DNA from: an uncultured archaeon
Lineage (GTDB): Archaea > Thermoproteota > Nitrososphaeria > JACIWG01
Direction: 5' to 3'
Length of the DNA stretch: 64,000 bases
Assembly: GCA_938034445.1 (NCBI GenBank)
Contig: CALHLD010000005.1
Span: 1-64,000 of the forward strand
The position numbers were made by a program, and so were the translations under genes. The notes under the pieces are model-generated. The model did no database searches. It worked only from the letters and a program-made list of their open reading frames with translations, and had not been told where the DNA came from. This document shows, one piece after another, positions 9,741 to 20,279 of this stretch. Position 1 is the first letter of the stretch, and every line of letters starts with the position of its first letter.

Positions 9741-11909
9741 TTGAGTGAAGGTATAAGGCTTCAAGTAATGGAAGCCTATCCAAGAGATGTTGGAAGAGGT
9801 ATAGCGAGAGTCGACTATTCAGTTATGGACGCCCTCCAAGCTCATACAGGTGACGTTATAGAAATTAGGGGAAGGAAGAGGACTGTAGCAAAGGTTTTAC
9901 CCGTACATCCATCAGATGAAGGCAAAGATATTATAAGAATTGATGGAATCACAAGAAGCAATGCAGATGTCCCTCTGGGGGATACTGTTATTGTCAGAAA
10001 GATTAATGCGCTTCCCGCTGAAAGGGTAACATTAATTCCTCCAGAAGGATATCCTCCCCTTGATAAAAGATACTTTTCTGAAGTTTTAGAAAGCATTGCA
10101 GTGACAAAGGGTGACAATATTATAGTACCATATTTTGGAAGCAAACTTATATTCAATGTTGCATCCGTATACCCGAACGCTGACGCGGTAGTTATAACAA
10201 AAAGAACTGAATTCATAATTTCTGAAAAGAGTGCTGCATTACGTGGGATACCGCAGATAACTTATGAGGACATAGGTGGACTGAAGGAGGAAATACAGAA
10301 GGTTAGAGAAATGATCGAACTACCACTAAGGCATCCTGAAATTTTTGAAAAACTTGGCATAGAGCCTCCAAAGGGTGTACTCTTGTATGGTCCACCTGGC
10401 ACTGGTAAAACATTGCTCGCAAAGGCTGTTGCAAACGAAAGCAACGCTTACTTTATAAGCATAGGCGGCCCAGAAATCATGAGCAAATATTATGGTGAAT
10501 CTGAAGCAAGATTAAGAGAAATATTTAAGGAGGCAAAGGAAAAGGCGCCCTCAATAATATTCATAGACGAAATAGACTCTATAGCTCCAAAACGTGAGGA
10601 AGTAACTGGAGAAGTTGAAAGAAGAGTCGTAAGCCAGCTTCTTTCACTAATGGATGGACTTGAAGCCAGAGGAAAAGTGATAGTTATTGCTGCAACAAAC
10701 AGACCAAACGCACTTGACCCAGCTCTAAGGCGTCCTGGAAGATTTGACAGAGAAATAGAAATAAAGGTTCCAGACAAGAAGGGTAGGCTAGAAATTCTTC
10801 AAATACATACAAGGAACATGCCTCTAGCACCTGATGTTGACCTTGAAAAGCTAGCCGCACTAACACACGGTTTTGTTGGCGCTGACCTAGAATATTTGTG
10901 CAAAGAAGCAGCAATGAAGGCTCTTAGGAGGGTTCTGCCAGAACTCAAGCTTGACGAGGATAGAATAGACTACGAAACCCTAAACAAGCTTCAAGTAACG
11001 ATGTCCGACTTCGAAAAGGCCCTTAAGGATGTTCAACCGTCAGCACTTAGGGAAGTCTTCTTAGAAACTCCAAATGTTAGATGGAGTGACATCGGTGGAC
11101 TAGAAAATGTGAAAAAGGAACTTCAAGAGGCTATAGAATGGCCTCTAAAATTTCCAGAAGTATATAAGAAGGTAGGTTATAAGATGCCTAAAGGTATACT
11201 CTTGTATGGTCCACCTGGCACTGGTAAAACATTGCTCGCAAAGGCTGTTGCAACAGAAAGTGAAGTAAACTTCATAAGTGTAAGAGGTCCAGAACTGCTT
11301 TCGAAATGGGTTGGAGAGTCAGAAAGAGGAATACGTGAAGTATTTAGGAAAGCAAGACAGGCAGCGCCATGTATAATATTCTTCGATGAAATAGACTCAC
11401 TAGCACCCATAAGAGGATATGGGCTGGGAGAAAGCATGGTTACAGAAAGAGTTGTAAGCCAGCTCCTTACAGAACTTGATGGAATACAAGAACTACAAGA
11501 TGTGATAGTGCTTGCGGCAACAAACAGAATAGACATGGTTGACCCAGCCCTACTGAGAGCAGGAAGATTTGACAAGCTAATATATGTCCCATTACCCGAC
11601 AGGGCAGCAAGAAAACAGATACTAGAAATACACTTCAAAGGCAAGCCCCTATCTCCGGAAGTAAGCATCGACAGAATCGCTGACATAACAGACGGCTTTT
11701 CTGGAGCAGACTTGGCTGCAATAGCAAATACAGCCGTATCTCTTGTAGTACAAGAGTTTGTGTCAAAATATCCTACTCCAGAAGAGGCTAAAAAACATCT
11801 TGAGGAAGCAATGATAACACAGAGGCACGTGGACCAGGCAATAAATAGGGTAAAAGCAACTAAAGAGGGTCGCCTACCAGAAAAAGAGATAAAGCCATAT
11901 TATAGGTAA
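9741..11909 (+). CDS. CDC48/VAT-type double AAA+ ATPase
   Basis: N-domain plus two [15 protein letters not shown] Walker A and [12 protein letters not shown] / [12 protein letters not shown] Walker B. Confidence 0.97.
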   Translation: MSEGIRLQVMEAYPRDVGRGIARVDYSVMDALQAHTGDVIEIRGRKRTVAKVLPVHPSDEGKDIIRIDGITRSNADVPLGDTVIVRKINALPAERVTLIPPEGYPPLDKRYFSEVLESIAVTKGDNIIVPYFGSKLIFNVASVYPNADAVVITKRTEFIISEKSAALRGIPQITYEDIGGLKEEIQKVREMIELPLRHPEIFEKLGIEPPKGVLLYGPPGTGKTLLAKAVANESNAYFISIGGPEIMSKYYGESEARLREIFKEAKEKAPSIIFIDEIDSIAPKREEVTGEVERRVVSQLLSLMDGLEARGKVIVIAATNRPNALDPALRRPGRFDREIEIKVPDKKGRLEILQIHTRNMPLAPDVDLEKLAALTHGFVGADLEYLCKEAAMKALRRVLPELKLDEDRIDYETLNKLQVTMSDFEKALKDVQPSALREVFLETPNVRWSDIGGLENVKKELQEAIEWPLKFPEVYKKVGYKMPKGILLYGPPGTGKTLLAKAVATESEVNFISVRGPELLSKWVGESERGIREVFRKARQAAPCIIFFDEIDSLAPIRGYGLGESMVTERVVSQLLTELDGIQELQDVIVLAATNRIDMVDPALLRAGRFDKLIYVPLPDRAARKQILEIHFKGKPLSPEVSIDRIADITDGFSGADLAAIANTAVSLVVQEFVSKYPTPEEAKKHLEEAMITQRHVDQAINRVKATKEGRLPEKEIKPYYR
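10378..10434 (+). repeat. 57-nt exact repeat, copy 1 (Walker A region of AAA domain 1)
   Basis: tactcttgtatggtccacctggcactggtaaaacattgctcgcaaaggctgttgcaa, identical to 11197-11253. Confidence 0.95.
11197..11253 (+). repeat. 57-nt exact repeat, copy 2 (Walker A region of AAA domain 2)
   Basis: Identical to 10378-10434 by direct reading. Confidence 0.95.
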
Positions 11910-11944
11910 CAAACCATTTATTACACTCCTCCTTTTCACCCTTT

Positions 11945-13528
11945 TTGATGCAAGTAATTGGAAAGGGTACGTGGATAGACCTTGTGGCATATAAGGTTAT
12001 AGAGCGAGAAAAAAGTCTAGGTCGTCCCCTAAACCTTATCCGAGTAGAAAGTGGTTTAGGCGCATCAGGAATACCCCATATAGGAAGTCTGGCTGATGCT
12101 GCAAGGGCTGCTGCAGTAAAACTTGCCCTAGAAAATTTAGGCTACAAGTCCGAATTTATAGCATTTTCAGACGACATGGACGGACTAAGAAAGGTTCCTC
12201 AAGGTCTTCCAGAATGGTTAAACAACTACCTCGCCTATCCAGTTTCATCGATTCCAGACCCATTCAAGTGCCACGAAAGCTATGGCTCACATATGAGCTC
12301 CATGCTCATTGACGCTATGGAAAAATGTGGTATAGAATTCAATTTCATGAGCGGTAGAGATGCTTACAGAAAAGGCATATACAAGAAACAGGCTGTAAAA
12401 ATTTTGGAGAACTGGGAAAAAATTGGTCAAGCAATAGAAGAGATTACTGGACAAACAAAATTTAGAACACAACTTCCATACTTTCCAATATGCGAAAACT
12501 GTCACAGAATATATCTGGCAAAGGCTACAGCATATAATACAAAAACTCAAAGAGTCATGTACAAGTGTGAGGGCACAGAAATAAGAAAAAAGTTTATTAA
12601 AGGATGCGGCCACGAAGGTGAAACAAAAATAGACAGCGATCAAGGCAAACTCGCTTGGAAGGTAGAATTTGCAGCAAGATGGGCTTCACTTGACATAAGA
12701 TATGAAGCCTATGGAAAAGATATCGCTGACTCTGTAAAGGTAAACGATTGGGTTTCAGACAACATATTAAATTTTCCACACCCATATCATGTACGATATG
12801 AAATGTTTTTAGACAAGGGAGGAAAAAAGATTTCAAAATCTGCAGGAAATGTTTTCACACCACAAACATGGCTAAGGTATGGTACACCCCAATCCCTACT
12901 ACTCCTATTATACAAAAGGATAATTGGAACACGAACTCTTTCAATAGAAGATATACCAAATTATATGGATGAAGTTGACCAAATTGAGGAAATATACTTT
13001 AGCAAAAAGGAACCTTCAAGCATGTGGGAAATAAAACTTAGAGGCCTATACGAGTATATTCACCTTCTAAAGCCTCCAGAAAAGCCGTCAAAGCACATCC
13101 CATATTCTCTGTTGGTACAGTTATGTGCAATAGCTCCGGAAGGGAAAGAAATCGAATATGTTACAAATAAGCTAAAACAGTATGGTATGATAAAAGAAGT
13201 TGATGAAATGATTGTGCAAAGAATAAGGTTAGCACTAAATTGGGCAAAAGAAATGCATGAAGTTAAAAGAGAAAAGGTGCAGTTAAATGAAAAAGAAAAG
13301 CAGATGATAAAAGAATTAATAAGCGCACTAACAAACGACCCAAAAGAATCACAGCAAGCAATATTTCAGACAGCAAAAAAATATGGGGTTGACCCAAAAG
13401 ACTTCTTCAAAACATTATATAAAATACTCTTAGGCACAGAAAGCGGTCCAAGACTAGGTCCATATATAGTGGATATAGGCTTAGAAAAGGCTCGCACAAT
13501 ACTGATTCAAGCAATAGAAGCCAACTAA
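11945..13528 (+). CDS. lysS: Class I lysyl-tRNA synthetase
   Basis: GLGASGIPHIGSLADAARA (HIGH-like), DDMDGLRKVPQGLP, KGGKKISKSAGNVF (KMSKS-like). Confidence 0.93.
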   Translation: MMQVIGKGTWIDLVAYKVIEREKSLGRPLNLIRVESGLGASGIPHIGSLADAARAAAVKLALENLGYKSEFIAFSDDMDGLRKVPQGLPEWLNNYLAYPVSSIPDPFKCHESYGSHMSSMLIDAMEKCGIEFNFMSGRDAYRKGIYKKQAVKILENWEKIGQAIEEITGQTKFRTQLPYFPICENCHRIYLAKATAYNTKTQRVMYKCEGTEIRKKFIKGCGHEGETKIDSDQGKLAWKVEFAARWASLDIRYEAYGKDIADSVKVNDWVSDNILNFPHPYHVRYEMFLDKGGKKISKSAGNVFTPQTWLRYGTPQSLLLLLYKRIIGTRTLSIEDIPNYMDEVDQIEEIYFSKKEPSSMWEIKLRGLYEYIHLLKPPEKPSKHIPYSLLVQLCAIAPEGKEIEYVTNKLKQYGMIKEVDEMIVQRIRLALNWAKEMHEVKREKVQLNEKEKQMIKELISALTNDPKESQQAIFQTAKKYGVDPKDFFKTLYKILLGTESGPRLGPYIVDIGLEKARTILIQAIEAN

Positions 13529-13614
13529 AAAATACTAAATATTTTTTAAGCAAAAGAACTATTTTATTATAGCAGCAACATAATTTAACCACATTAGTTA
13601 ATAGAAAATCACCT

Positions 13615-13968
13615 ATGGACAGAACGCAAATAAAATTAGCTAAAAATATTACAAAAGAATACAAGGAACTATACAATACAGTGGGAACGGTAAAAGATAC
13701 CATTACATCAAAAGAAGTAAAAAAGAATTGTCAAAAAATATTAAATAAAAGCAAAAAAAGCATTGGAAACAAGATCATATCAGCTGGCATAGCATTAATC
13801 GCATTCCCAGACCCAACAATATCAGACATTATCGGAAGCGCGCTTATACTATCAGGACAATACTTAAAAAGGAAATCCCCTATAGGAATAGAAGACGTTT
13901 ACAAACAATTCAATAGAATAAGCTCAGAACTTAAAGAAAACAATTATAAGAACTTCCAATGTTTATAA
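13615..13968 (+). CDS. Hypothetical protein with one hydrophobic segment
   Basis: 117-aa ORF; GNKIISAGIALIAFPDPTISDIIGSALILSGQYL. Confidence 0.5.
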   Translation: MDRTQIKLAKNITKEYKELYNTVGTVKDTITSKEVKKNCQKILNKSKKSIGNKIISAGIALIAFPDPTISDIIGSALILSGQYLKRKSPIGIEDVYKQFNRISSELKENNYKNFQCL

Positions 13969-14042
13969 AAAGTTAACAAATTTTAATATTATTCAAAAAT
14001 GTTTATTACTAAATTAATTCTAGATCAAGCCGTGAATACACA

Positions 14043-14561
14043 TTGATCACAATCAAGGAGGCAAGTAAAGAAGAAATTCAAATACTAAGTAAAAAAATTG
14101 CTGACGCTTTTAGAAGATAAGAACAGTAAACTATATCAAGACAATGTTACAAAATTTGGTATACCAGACGAATATGTGAAAAAAGCTTTTTCAGAAGATG
14201 TTCTTCTAAAATCAGCGGAAACAGGAAAATCAGTATTCTATCTCGCTCTAGAAGACAAAGAAATCATAGGTTTCGCTCAAACCATACAACAAGACGCAGA
14301 AACGATAGAGCTTGACCGCATCATAATTTTCCCACAATATATAAGAAAAGGTATAGGCACTAAACTCTTACAAAAGATAATACAAGACCAAAAACAAAAG
14401 GGTATAAAAAAATCATTGCAACTACAGGAATAGAAGAAAACCAAGCAAAACAATTTTATGAAAAAAATGGTTTCAAACAAATAGATAAAAGAATAATAGA
14501 TACACCGTGGAAGAAAAAATTAGCAATAGTCACATACCAACTTTATTTGGAAAATCAATAA
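14043..14561 (+). pseudogene. GNAT acetyltransferase with two apparent frameshifts
   Basis: Pieces in two frames: MITIKEASKEEIQILSKKIADAF / EDKNSKLYQ...IELDRIIIFPQYIRKGIGTKLLQKIIQDQKQKGIKK / IIATTGIEENQAKQFYEKNGFKQIDKRI. Shifts lie near A7 runs. Confidence 0.7.
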
Positions 14562-14777
14562 TTATATAATCTCTAACTTTAATATTTGTGTTAGCTCTAT
14601 AATTTTAGCCAGTTTGAACATAGTGTAAACATAATATTTTTCTGATCATCAAGGATGAAATTTAAGAACTATTCAATTAATTCTGTAACAGAAAATTTTA
14701 AAGAAAATGTTTAAAAACAAAGTTTTTTTTAGAAAAATTTAAATAAGTTAATAGGCGGACCTAAAGGGTGATGTATT

Positions 14778-15161
14778 ATGGTTGAGAAACCAAGATTTAT
14801 AATGTGTATTTGTACGGGAGAATGCCCAGGTTTTGCAAAACTTGACCTCTGGAAGCTTGTAAATTTTGTCAGAAGAGAATTAGATGTTGAATACGCAATA
14901 GTGCACCCACAATTATGTGTTGATGATGGCGACAGATTTTGGAAAGACTATCTTAAAGAAAATGGAAAAGATATAGTATACATTGTTGGTGCATGTGACC
15001 CTAAAATGCAAAATAAGATGTTCAAGGAAGTTTTTAAGTCAAAAGGTTTGGATGTTGAGAAGCAATTGGTTTCACTGGATTTAAGGAACATGAGCACAGA
15101 GGAAGCGATGAGGAAGGTGGAAGAGACTGTTAATAAAGTAGTAGGTAAAGCGAGTTCATAG
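14778..15161 (+). CDS. HdrA N-terminal-domain-like protein
   Basis: FIMCICTGECPGFAKLD ... IVYIVGACDPKMQNKMFKEVF resembles HdrA N-terminal cysteine region; followed by ferredoxin. Confidence 0.55.
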   Translation: MVEKPRFIMCICTGECPGFAKLDLWKLVNFVRRELDVEYAIVHPQLCVDDGDRFWKDYLKENGKDIVYIVGACDPKMQNKMFKEVFKSKGLDVEKQLVSLDLRNMSTEEAMRKVEETVNKVVGKASS

Positions 15162-15194
15162 AAGATTTAGTAAAAATGTAAATCTGGTGAGATT

Positions 15195-15458
15195 ATGGAT
15201 ATCCCACGCGAAGAAATACCTTGGTTTCCATCAATAAACTATGAAAAGTGCATTGGATGTTTGACCTGCGTAAGTATGTGCCCAAACAATGTGTATGATG
15301 TCGAGGGGAATGAGCCTCATCCAGTAGTCAAGAACCCCTACAATTGTGTCGTCGGATGCCAATCTTGTGCAAAAATGTGTCCAGGTAAGGCAATAAGTTT
15401 CCCATCAAGAGAAGAACTTATTAAGATCTTAAGAGAATTAAGACGAAAATATTCTTAA
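15195..15458 (+). CDS. 4Fe-4S ferredoxin-like protein
   Basis: CIGCLTCVSMCP and CVVGCQSCAKMCP clusters. Confidence 0.85.
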   Translation: MDIPREEIPWFPSINYEKCIGCLTCVSMCPNNVYDVEGNEPHPVVKNPYNCVVGCQSCAKMCPGKAISFPSREELIKILRELRRKYS

Positions 15459-15898
15459 TAGAACTCGAACGTAAATATTTAAATGAAAAATTTCTTAATC
15501 ATCCAAAAATTCAAAGAAACTTTGATAAGAGACTTCTGTTAAATTTAGTTGGTTCATAAATCTTAATATAAAACTAAAACATCTACAAACAGGTTGCAAA
15601 AATGAGGAAAGTTGAATATAAAAAGTAGTAAAATCTTTAAGACATTAGTGAAAAACAACTATACTGGCGCCATAAAAACTTTTGGAACAAGAATTGAATT
15701 CAACGCCTACCTCATTAGAATATTCTACTATCTTAGATCGAATGGAAAGTAAGAAACAAAACCCTTATGTTCTCAAAAACATATCAGAGAAAAATTACAC
15801 GTGTGTGGCTTGTAGTTAAACATCAGATGAAAACACTATTGACAATAGACAAACGGATAAAAAATAAAAATATAACAAAGCAAGCATACAATATGAGT

Positions 15899-15974
15899 GG
15901 GCCCGTGGCCCAGAATGGACTAAGGCATCGGCCTGCGGAGCCGAAGATCGTGGGTTCAAGTCCCACCGGGCCCG
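15899..15974 (+). tRNA. tRNA-Arg (anticodon GCG)
   Basis: GGGCCCG acceptor pairs with CGGGCCC; anticodon arm TCGGC-CTGCGGA-GCCGA; T arm GTGGG-TTCAAGT-CCCAC. Confidence 0.92.
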
Positions 15975-16014
15975 CTTCTAATTGAGTCCAAATCATTGAC
16001 TAATACAGTAGTAT

Positions 16015-16740
16015 TTATTCATTTAATAGCAAAATTGTTCTAGTCAAGTTTAACCAAACAATTTGCAAGTATAAGCTGATTTTGTCAAGCAGTGTCTTCA
16101 TAAGACCAAATATAAAACCAGTGAAAATTAAGACTACGTTCGAGTATATGTTGGAAACGTTAGCGAGTTTTAAAGGATGCCCTGGAATTACTGATAGCTT
16201 CCAAACTTTATCAAGTTCAATAGCACAGTCTCCTACCTGTTTTCCTATAGTAGCCAACAGATCTTACATCGTTGTCATGAATCTTCTAGACAGAGAAATA
16301 GAGATGCATCCTGTTCAAAATGATACTCCTTTTATGCGTTTAGCAATGTCCCCCCCAATTTGCTGTATGCTTCCTTCCCGTTGGCTCCTTGCGCTAAAGC
16401 ATTTAACAAGCTATCAGATTTTAATTTTCTGATAAGTTTACATTCTAAAATAATTAAAGGCATACTCTTAACTAATCTGTTAAGAAACAAAGAAAAGTGT
16501 CATTAAGCCCTGAATATTTTTTGCAGTGTATTTTTAGGGTTATACCCTTGTTAAGCAAAGTGTTTAGGAAAGCAAGCAGAGTTACGCCGCCATCGCCTGC
16601 GGCTACATTTAGCCATAAAGGGATGAACCCCATAGATCCTAACGTGGCCAGTATCATTTCCTGACGCTCTCTATAGAAATTCTCAGTTTGTTGCCCTAAA
16701 GGTTTTCACTGTAGACAGAAAGATTTATTTGTATACAACC
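16015..16740 (-). pseudogene. Decayed coding sequence(s) of unknown family next to tRNA-Arg
   Basis: Minus-strand protein-like stretches broken by stops and frameshifts: MILATLGSMGFIPLWLNVAAGDGGVTLLAFLNTLLNKG; ATIGKQVGDCAIELDKVWKLSVIPGHPLKLANVSNIYSNVVLIFTGFIFG. Confidence 0.4.
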
Positions 16741-16747
16741 TGTATAC
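16731..16747 (+). promoter_or_regulatory. GTATAC-N5-GTATAC palindromic operator candidate
   Basis: gtatacaacctgtatac just upstream of the RHH-MNT start (16754). Confidence 0.6.
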
Positions 16748-16753
16748 GATGGT

Positions 16754-17272
16754 ATGAGTGTTGTTGTCCCTGTCAGGGTTTCGAGGGTAATAGCCGAAAA
16801 GATTAAGGAGTTAGTTGATACTGGACTTTATTCGAATCGAAGCAACCTTATTCGTGAAGCTTTAAGAAGGTTTATAATTTCTGAAAGTATGCTTACACGA
16901 AAGGTCGATCTTGAAAAAATCGCGGTAATAGTTTCTGCAATGATTTCTTGGAATGAAAATTCAGTGAGGGACATCATATTATTTGGCTCAGTAGCCCGTA
17001 GGGAGGCAACAGTAGAAAGTGACATTGACCTACTTGTATTGGTTGAAAATGCTGAAAGTTGGGTTGTTAGGCAACGTCTCTACGGGTTAATTTACGCGGT
17101 AATTCCCACTCTTGAGGTGGATGTTTCCTTGATTGTGATTAATAGAAAACGTTTTATCCGAATGGTTGATGAAGGAGATCCTTTCGCTCTATCGGTTATT
17201 AGGGAAGGTATCCAACTTTATGGAGGTTTTTTGATTGAATATAGCAAAAGCACACTTGGAAAAGGCTGTTGA
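16754..17272 (+). CDS. Ribbon-helix-helix-MNT nucleotidyltransferase fusion (antitoxin-like)
   Basis: N-terminal VPVRVSRVIAEKIKELVDTGLYSNRSNLIREALRRFI (RHH) plus DIILFGSVARREATVESDIDLLVLVE (MNT). Confidence 0.85.
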   Translation: MSVVVPVRVSRVIAEKIKELVDTGLYSNRSNLIREALRRFIISESMLTRKVDLEKIAVIVSAMISWNENSVRDIILFGSVARREATVESDIDLLVLVENAESWVVRQRLYGLIYAVIPTLEVDVSLIVINRKRFIRMVDEGDPFALSVIREGIQLYGGFLIEYSKSTLGKGC

Positions 17273-17609
17273 GAGATTAAAGGTTGCTAGAAAGCTATTC
17301 TGTGATGGTAATTACGAAGATGCAGTTTCAAGGGCCTATTATGCTATGTATCATGCAGCTTTAGCTGCACTGTCTACTGTAAACGTTTTTCCTAAGACTC
17401 ATGAAGGAGTAGTTTCAGAATTCGGTAAAAAATTTGTGTTGACGGGAATTTTCTCGAAGGAGCTGGGTAAAAACTTGGCTGATGCAAAGGCTGCTAGAGA
17501 AACTTACGAATATAGTGTTACAGCTACTGTGGAAAAATTGGAGGCTGAAGCAATACTGTTGAATGCTCAAGAATTTGTGGATACTATAAGAAAATATATA
17601 GAAAAGTGA
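17235..17609 (+). CDS. HEPN-domain protein (toxin-like)
   Basis: AHLEKAVERLKVARKLFCDGNYEDAVSRAYYAMYHAALAALS...KTHEGVVSEF; overlaps MNT gene. Confidence 0.85.
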   Translation: MNIAKAHLEKAVERLKVARKLFCDGNYEDAVSRAYYAMYHAALAALSTVNVFPKTHEGVVSEFGKKFVLTGIFSKELGKNLADAKAARETYEYSVTATVEKLEAEAILLNAQEFVDTIRKYIEK

Positions 17610-17817
17610 AGGAGAATATGGTTTTAAGTTTGGCTTATTACAGTTTTCCAAGGAGGCGTTATCCGATAACAAAAGTTGATAGCCATTTGTGGATTTAGCA
17701 TGTACACTTTTGTACAGTTAAAGTTAATAATTATAGCAAAATTTGATTCTTTAGTAAGGTTAATTTGGAAAGTAAGATATTTATATAGTAGTTGTTTTTG
17801 CCCTTGTCGAGGAAACT

Positions 17818-20199
17818 ATGTCTAAAAAGGATAGGTTCTTTCTAGAATTCGAGGAGATTAGGAAGGATGATGTGCCGCTTGTGGGCGGAAAAAATGCTAG
17901 CTTAGGTGAAATGATAAACGCAGGTATACCTGTTCCACCGGGCTTTGCCTTAACTGCAGCAGGATACGACTATTTTATAAACGCTTCAGGTGTTGCTGAA
18001 AAGCTTGTCGAACTTCTCTCTGGTCTCGATATTAACGATCTTGCAAAGCTTACTGAAACATCTAAAAAGGTTCGTGCTCTAATAGAGTCATGCGAATTCC
18101 CTAAGGCTCTTGAAGAGGAACTTATGAAATACTATAAGCGTCTCGGTGAAAAGGTTGGTAAAGAAAATCCTGAAGTCGCGGTGAGAAGTAGTGCTACTGC
18201 TGAAGATCTTCCAACAGCCTCCTTTGCTGGACAGCAGGAAACATACCTTTTCGTTTCAGGAAGGGAGGCTCTTGTTGAAAGCACTAAAAAATGTATAAGC
18301 TCACTTTTCACACCAAGAGCTATAGCCTATAGGGTTGAAAAGGGCTTTGACCACTTTAAGGTTAAGCTTTCTGTTGGAGTTCAGAAGATGGTTAACAGTA
18401 AGGCTGCCGGTGTAATGTTCACATTAAATCCTGTGACAGGAGATAATAATGTTGTTGTGATCGAGGGTGCTTGGGGTGTTGGAGAATCGGTTGTACAGGG
18501 GCATGTTGACCCAGACAGGTTTGTTGTAGAAAAGGGAACATACAAGATACTTGAAAAGAATGTTTCTCAGAAGAAGTTGATGACAATAAAGGGTAAGAGT
18601 GAAGATGGCTTTAGCAAGGAAGTTGAGGTTCCACCAGAGTTGCAGAATCTACCATGCCTTACTGACGAACAGGTTATAGAGTTGGCAAAATATGCTGAAC
18701 TTATTGAAAAACATTATGGTCGTGCAATGGATATTGAATGGGCTCTAGACTCTGACACCAACAAGCTGTATATTGTGCAGGCGAGGCCTGAAACAGTATG
18801 GTCCTCTAAAGTTGCTGTCGAAACAAAGGTTGAAAAGGTTAAGCCAAGTGAAGCAAAGATTCTTGTAAGAGGTCTTGGCGCCTCACCTGGTAGAGCTTCT
18901 GGGAAGGTTAGGGTTATAATGGATGTAAAGGACATTTCACAGTTCCAGGAAGGTGAAATTCTTGTTACTGAAATGACTGCACCAGACTGGGTTCCCGCTA
19001 TGAGAAAGGCTGCTGCAATCGTAACAAATGGTGGTGGTATGACAGCGCATGCTGCAATCGTTTCTAGGGAGCTTGGTGTACCATGTGTTGTTGGAACAAA
19101 GGTGGCTACAGATGTTCTTAAGACTGGACAGCTGGTAACTGTAGACGGCTCACTTGGTGTAATATATGAGGGTGTAATTGAGGAAGCTAAACCTGAAGTA
19201 AAGGCTGAAGTTCCTGCAGCCGCTGTCATTGCAAGCACCGTACCTATTACTGGCACAAAAGTTTACATGAACCTCGGTGAACCAGACAAAATTGACGAAT
19301 ACAAGGATCTGCCTTTCGATGGTATAGGATTGATGAGAATTGAATTTATTATCGCAGACTGGGTTGGAGAGCATCCTATGGCTTTAATTGAACAAGGTAA
19401 ACCTCAAGTCTTTGTAGACAAGCTTGCTGAAGGTATAGCTAAGGTTGCTAGCGCAATATATCCAAGACCTGTTGTTGTTAGACTAAGCGACTTCAAGACT
19501 AACGAATACGCTGCCCTAAAGGGTGGTGAAAAGTATGAGCCGAGAGAAAATAATCCTATGATAGGCTGGAGAGGTGTTTCAAGGTACATTAGTCCAGAAT
19601 ATGAGCCAGGTTTTAGGCTAGAATGTAAGGCTATAAAGAAGGTAAGGAATGAAATGGGCTTAAAGAATGTTTGGGTGATGCTGCCATTTGTTAGAACAAC
19701 ATGGGAAGTTGAAAAGGCTATAAAAATAATGAAGGAGGAGGGATTAGAACGTGGAAAGGACTTTAAACTATGGTTTATGGCTGAAGTTCCATCTATAATA
19801 ATATTGGCTGATGAATTCAGTAAACTTTGTGATGGTTTCAGCATAGGCTCTAACGACCTTACACAATTACTGTTAGGCGCGGATAGAGATAGTGGTATAC
19901 TTGGAAATCTAGGCTACTTTGACGAAAGAGATCCTGCAGTATTAAGGTCCATCGCACATCTAATCAAGGTAGCTCACGAAAACGGTGTAACTGTAAGCAT
20001 CTGTGGGCAGGCACCATCCGTATACCCTGAAATAACAGAATTCCTTGTAGAAAACGGAATAGACAGTATTTCAGTCAATCCTGACGTTGTTGTAACGACC
20101 AAGAAGCTTGTAGCAAGCGTTGAACAGAAACTTATACTAAAACGCCTTTCAGAACTTAAAAACACCTTATCCAATCAGAAATCAAGTCTTCTAAAATAA
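17818..20199 (+). CDS. ppsA: Phosphoenolpyruvate synthase (pyruvate, water dikinase)
   Basis: [61 protein letters not shown]. Confidence 0.96.
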   Translation: MSKKDRFFLEFEEIRKDDVPLVGGKNASLGEMINAGIPVPPGFALTAAGYDYFINASGVAEKLVELLSGLDINDLAKLTETSKKVRALIESCEFPKALEEELMKYYKRLGEKVGKENPEVAVRSSATAEDLPTASFAGQQETYLFVSGREALVESTKKCISSLFTPRAIAYRVEKGFDHFKVKLSVGVQKMVNSKAAGVMFTLNPVTGDNNVVVIEGAWGVGESVVQGHVDPDRFVVEKGTYKILEKNVSQKKLMTIKGKSEDGFSKEVEVPPELQNLPCLTDEQVIELAKYAELIEKHYGRAMDIEWALDSDTNKLYIVQARPETVWSSKVAVETKVEKVKPSEAKILVRGLGASPGRASGKVRVIMDVKDISQFQEGEILVTEMTAPDWVPAMRKAAAIVTNGGGMTAHAAIVSRELGVPCVVGTKVATDVLKTGQLVTVDGSLGVIYEGVIEEAKPEVKAEVPAAAVIASTVPITGTKVYMNLGEPDKIDEYKDLPFDGIGLMRIEFIIADWVGEHPMALIEQGKPQVFVDKLAEGIAKVASAIYPRPVVVRLSDFKTNEYAALKGGEKYEPRENNPMIGWRGVSRYISPEYEPGFRLECKAIKKVRNEMGLKNVWVMLPFVRTTWEVEKAIKIMKEEGLERGKDFKLWFMAEVPSIIILADEFSKLCDGFSIGSNDLTQLLLGADRDSGILGNLGYFDERDPAVLRSIAHLIKVAHENGVTVSICGQAPSVYPEITEFLVENGIDSISVNPDVVVTTKKLVASVEQKLILKRLSELKNTLSNQKSSLLK

Positions 20200-20279
20200 A
20201 TTTCTCTCCTAACATCCCTTTAATTTTTTCATTAACCATTTTAATCATTTATTTACCTCCATAAATTAATGTTAGATGG

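Noticed and set aside
11177-11686. Long antisense ORF inside VAT (also 18714-19256 and 19404-19844 antisense to ppsA)
   Set aside because: Ser/Leu/Thr-rich translations without motifs, opposite strongly conserved coding sequence; typical codon-bias artefacts.
16082-16432. ORF of 116 aa on the plus strand after tRNA-Arg
   Set aside because: The opposite strand reads more protein-like and the plus translation has no motif; probably antisense of a decayed gene.
15899-16750. att-site duplication of the tRNA-Arg 3' end
   Set aside because: I could not find a second copy of TTCAAGTCCCACCGGGCCCG downstream; without it or an integrase, integration remains only a suggestion.
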